NCBI GenBank assembly: GCA_034433995.1
Contig: DAOTZU010000163.1
Coordinates: 1-15,303 of the forward strand
Length of the DNA: 15,303 nucleotides
Origin: DAOTZU01 sp034433995
Lineage (GTDB): Bacteria; Chloroflexota; Anaerolineae; UBA1429
Reading direction: 5' to 3'
In this document: piece after piece, positions 13,146 to 15,303 of the stretch
Numbering within the stretch: position 1 is the first letter of the stretch
Layout of the letters: the number at the start of each line of letters is the position of its first letter
Made by a program: the position numbers and the translations under genes
The notes under the pieces: generated by a model
What the model was told of the DNA's origin: nothing
Seen by the model: the letters and a program-made list of their open reading frames with translations, nothing else
Databases searched by the model: none

Positions 13146-14548
13146 TTGCGTAGCGGCTCGCGTCCATGCACGCCCATTTGCTGGCTGCTGTTGCCCTTGC
13201 CATTGGGCAAGACAAGGATCTGCTCTACCTCCATGCCTAATTGTTCGGCCAAGCTGGAAAGGATCATGTCCACCGAGATACTGGCACCGGCATAACGCAC
13301 ATTGTCATTGACCATGAACAGCGGCGCGCCAGGTTGCAGCACCCGGGCGCACTCGGCGATCACGCAGGCCATCTCATAGAAATAGCCCCTGACCATCCGG
13401 GGGATGCCATTGTTGTTCAAGAGTTCTAAAGCTTTCTGCTGTTCGAGATAGCCCAATATCGTCTGGAGCAATTCTTGGTTATCGGCGGCTGCCAATGCCT
13501 TTGTCCAGCGTGGATTCAGAAGCAATAGATCTTTGGGGCGGTTCTCGACGGTGCAACTGAGCATCTCCTGGCGTAGGTCCACCAACTCTTGTTCCCCGAT
13601 GCCTAACACGGCCAACTCCAAAGCATACGTACGGGTATAATCGTAGCGGTTACAATAGGGGGGTGAAGTGACAATCGCCTGATAGACGTCATCGGGCAAA
13701 GTGGGCAGCACCTTCAAGCAAGAACCGGCGTGTAAAATGATCTCACCGCGCGTTTTTTGAAGGGGAAACAGCTGGCCCTGCACGTGGGGAGGTTGCAGAT
13801 CGGCCAGAATCTCTTCAAGCTTTTCAGTGATGGCCTGGGCGAAGGTGGGCAAAACTCCTTTATCAAAACGCTTCTTGCCTTGGCGGCGGCCAGAGCGGTA
13901 ATCCCAACGGAGATATTGTCCGTCTTTGCGTGTATAGCTGATAGCTTCCAGAACGCACAAAAGGGCGAACCGTAACACCAGCTGGACGCGATTGTTTTCC
14001 TTTTGAAGAGCTCCTAAATAGCGTTCTATGGCTTCCACCGTTTCTTCAGGATAGGCGCCACGGGTGATCCGTAGCGTTGGCAGAGGAACACGGGCGTCCG
14101 TACGCTCCCAGGGACGTGTTTCTCGCCAACGCCGCAGAATGGCAAAATCCTCAGCGGTGAACGTGCGCTCTAAGCATTGTCTGGTGGCGATGATTTGTTG
14201 GCCGATGGGCAAGAGTTCGATCCCCTCAGCATCCAGCCCCATCTGACTTGCCGCAAAAAGGGCGGTGCCACTGCCTGCAAAGGGATCGAGGATCCTACCC
14301 GTGGTGACGCGATACTTTTGCAGCAGGTACTCTACCAATTCAGCTGAAAAAGCTTCTTTGAATTTGTACCAGCGGTAGGCTGCTCTGTCCTTGTTGGCTT
14401 GAAAACTGACCAATGAACGCGTCAGCGAGGGTTGCAGCACAAATTTGGCCGCCCAATACTGGTACAGCCGTTGGTCGGCGTGTTCCACATCTTGTAGGCT
14501 GATGGCTTGTTCAGGCCACACGGCGGCGACGGTTCGGGCCGCATCCAT
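13115..14548 (-). CDS. DNA methyltransferase of the restriction-modification pair (probable N4-cytosine)
   Basis: A 477-residue modification enzyme that would protect host DNA from the adjacent nuclease. The SAM-binding motif LDPFAGSGTALFA (87-99) is followed by motif II at GIELLP (109-114). The catalytic motif TSPPYCNRYDY (294-304) comes about 200 residues later. SPPY rather than DPPY/NPPY favours N4-cytosine transfer, matching the chemistry reported for AvaI-type methylases. FxGxG before SPPY with a long middle segment fits the alpha-type order with a target-recognition region between. A GAGGAAAGGGG stretch precedes the ATG, and a promoter lies at 14582-14609, so the methylase is made first. 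Base composition is near 50 percent GC in sampled lines, below the neighbours. Confidence 0.93.
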   Translation of the reverse strand: MDAARTVAAVWPEQAISLQDVEHADQRLYQYWAAKFVLQPSLTRSLVSFQANKDRAAYRWYKFKEAFSAELVEYLLQKYRVTTGRILDPFAGSGTALFAASQMGLDAEGIELLPIGQQIIATRQCLERTFTAEDFAILRRWRETRPWERTDARVPLPTLRITRGAYPEETVEAIERYLGALQKENNRVQLVLRFALLCVLEAISYTRKDGQYLRWDYRSGRRQGKKRFDKGVLPTFAQAITEKLEEILADLQPPHVQGQLFPLQKTRGEIILHAGSCLKVLPTLPDDVYQAIVTSPPYCNRYDYTRTYALELAVLGIGEQELVDLRQEMLSCTVENRPKDLLLLNPRWTKALAAADNQELLQTILGYLEQQKALELLNNNGIPRMVRGYFYEMACVIAECARVLQPGAPLFMVNDNVRYAGASISVDMILSSLAEQLGMEVEQILVLPNGKGNSSQQMGVHGREPLRKCVYVWRKPR

Positions 14549-14581
14549 CAGAAACCCCTTTCCTCACTGATCCCTACCCAA

Positions 14582-14609
14582 AGTATAGCCGAATTACAGC
14601 CCAGGGCAA
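14582..14609 (-). promoter_or_regulatory. Promoter of the restriction-modification operon
   Basis: Minus-strand TTGCCC (14604-14609) and TATACT (14582-14587) with a 16-base spacer, matching consensus at four and five of six positions. The start point near 14575 gives a 27-base leader holding the methyltransferase Shine-Dalgarno. It lies in the 85-base gap after the amidohydrolase. Confidence 0.5.
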
Positions 14610-14633
14610 TCTGGTGTCTCTGTCTCTCGTGCT

Positions 14634-15303
14634 CTACAGTCCCAGTATCCGCACCGCATTCTCCCGCGCCACCTTCTGAAAGACTGTCTCGCTGATCCGG
14701 CCCTCGTTGCGCAGCTTGAGGAGCAGGTCCACCAGGGGCGTGGGGGTGTCGGGGGCGCAGATGTCGGTGCCGAAGAGCAGCCGATCCTGGAATTCCTCCA
14801 AAAAGCGCACGGCATAGTCCTCGTCACGGGCCAGGGCGTTGTAGCCGCTGCCGGCGGAGAGGTCGCCATAGAGGTTGGGGTATTTGCGAAATAGTTTGGG
14901 CAGCGCCCCCTCCTGGCGGATGGGTCCTTTGGGATAGCCCGCCCGTTCGCCCACTGTATCCAAGGGGGCGATCTCGGCCCAGAAGGGCTGCGAATGCCCC
15001 AGGAAGTTTAGCTTCGGGAAGGCTTGCAGGGTCCACTCCAGTTGGGGCAGGCCCGGATCGTCGTACAGCCCATAATAGCCGCCGATGTGGGGCGCGATGT
15101 GAAAGGTCACCGGTAGGCCCACCTCTTGGCAATGGCGGAAGAGGTTCTGCACCAGCGGATCGCGAAAGGGCAAATTGGCACACACTTCGCCTAGCCCTTT
15201 GCAGCCCTGGTCGCGGTAGTGGCGCAGCAGTTCTCCCAAGGGCGCGAAAGGAGAATTGGTCAACGCCCGTGGGTCCACATTGCAGAAGGGGATAAAGCGC
15301 GCG
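14634..15303 (-). CDS. Amidohydrolase-family metal-dependent hydrolase, partial
   Basis: The C-terminal 222 residues of an amidohydrolase (Amidohydro_2-type TIM barrel). The frame stays open to the right window edge, reading ARFIPFCNVDPRALT at the start; the GTG at 15276-15278 is the Val of NVDPR, not a start codon. Visible landmarks are FHIAPHIGG with two candidate ligand histidines, LGHSQPFW, DLSAGSGYNAL, and LLFGTDICAPDTP, whose Asp is the usual C-terminal metal or catalytic Asp. The end, ARENAVRILGL, is typical of the family. The N-terminal HxH, if present, is outside the window. Substrate unknown. It lies upstream of the restriction-modification genes on the same strand. Confidence 0.88.
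   Translation of the reverse strand, partial: ARFIPFCNVDPRALTNSPFAPLGELLRHYRDQGCKGLGEVCANLPFRDPLVQNLFRHCQEVGLPVTFHIAPHIGGYYGLYDDPGLPQLEWTLQAFPKLNFLGHSQPFWAEIAPLDTVGERAGYPKGPIRQEGALPKLFRKYPNLYGDLSAGSGYNALARDEDYAVRFLEEFQDRLLFGTDICAPDTPTPLVDLLLKLRNEGRISETVFQKVARENAVRILGL

Noticed and set aside
15276..15278. GTG start for the amidohydrolase
   Set aside because: The frame continues upstream to the window edge and reads RFIPFCNVDPR, family-like sequence, so this is an internal valine.

Overview
The window is most like a moderately thermophilic or environmental Chloroflexota (Anaerolineae-type) chromosome. The clues are high GC, short intergenic gaps, a secreted subtilase with Thr/Pro-rich linkers around an LFLPLILKN motif (a motif I associate with exported Chloroflexota proteins), and a conserved selenium/sulfur-handling gene set. 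The assignment rests on protein character rather than any marker gene, so it is moderate in strength. No rRNA, tRNA, transposase or CRISPR array was seen. Nearly all real genes are on the minus strand; only mrp is on the plus strand.

Region 1 (1-6149, minus) reads as one operon. A good promoter (TTGACG-17-TACAAT, 6121-6149) drives a cytoplasmic heparinase II/III-family protein (4165-6081), a GPH/MelB-type sugar symporter (2764-4137), a one-TM coiled-coil protein (2134-2754) and a secreted S8 protease (1-2117, running off the left edge). The gaps are 27, 9 and 16 bases. The lyase and symporter fit uptake and intracellular cleavage of uronic-acid oligosaccharides; the role of the last two genes is open.

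Region 2 (6164-7333, plus) holds mrp, a MIP18+P-loop iron-sulfur carrier. It is divergent from region 1 and has its own promoter and a possible 14-codon leader ORF whose stop overlaps the mrp start.

Region 3 (7376-10488, minus) is a selenium/sulfur trafficking cassette: YedE-type permease, TusA-like protein, cysteine desulfurase of the selenium-associated type, and DUF3343 protein. The last three genes overlap by ATGA junctions. A dispersed intergenic repeat (8973-9075) sits between the permease and the rest. A strong promoter (TATAAT, 17-base spacer) lies about 260 bases before the permease, giving a long leader rich in perfect inverted repeats. This is the best candidate here for an undescribed regulatory RNA.

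Region 4 (10503-12101, minus) encodes a DUF4091/GH123-like glycoside hydrolase. Region 5 (12156-14609, minus) is a type II restriction-modification pair: an AvaI/BsoBI-like endonuclease whose D-E-K-H active site can be read directly, overlapping the end of an SPPY-type (probable N4-cytosine) methyltransferase. It has visibly lower GC than its neighbours and probably arrived by transfer. Region 6 (14634-15303, minus) is the C-terminal part of an amidohydrolase that continues past the right edge.
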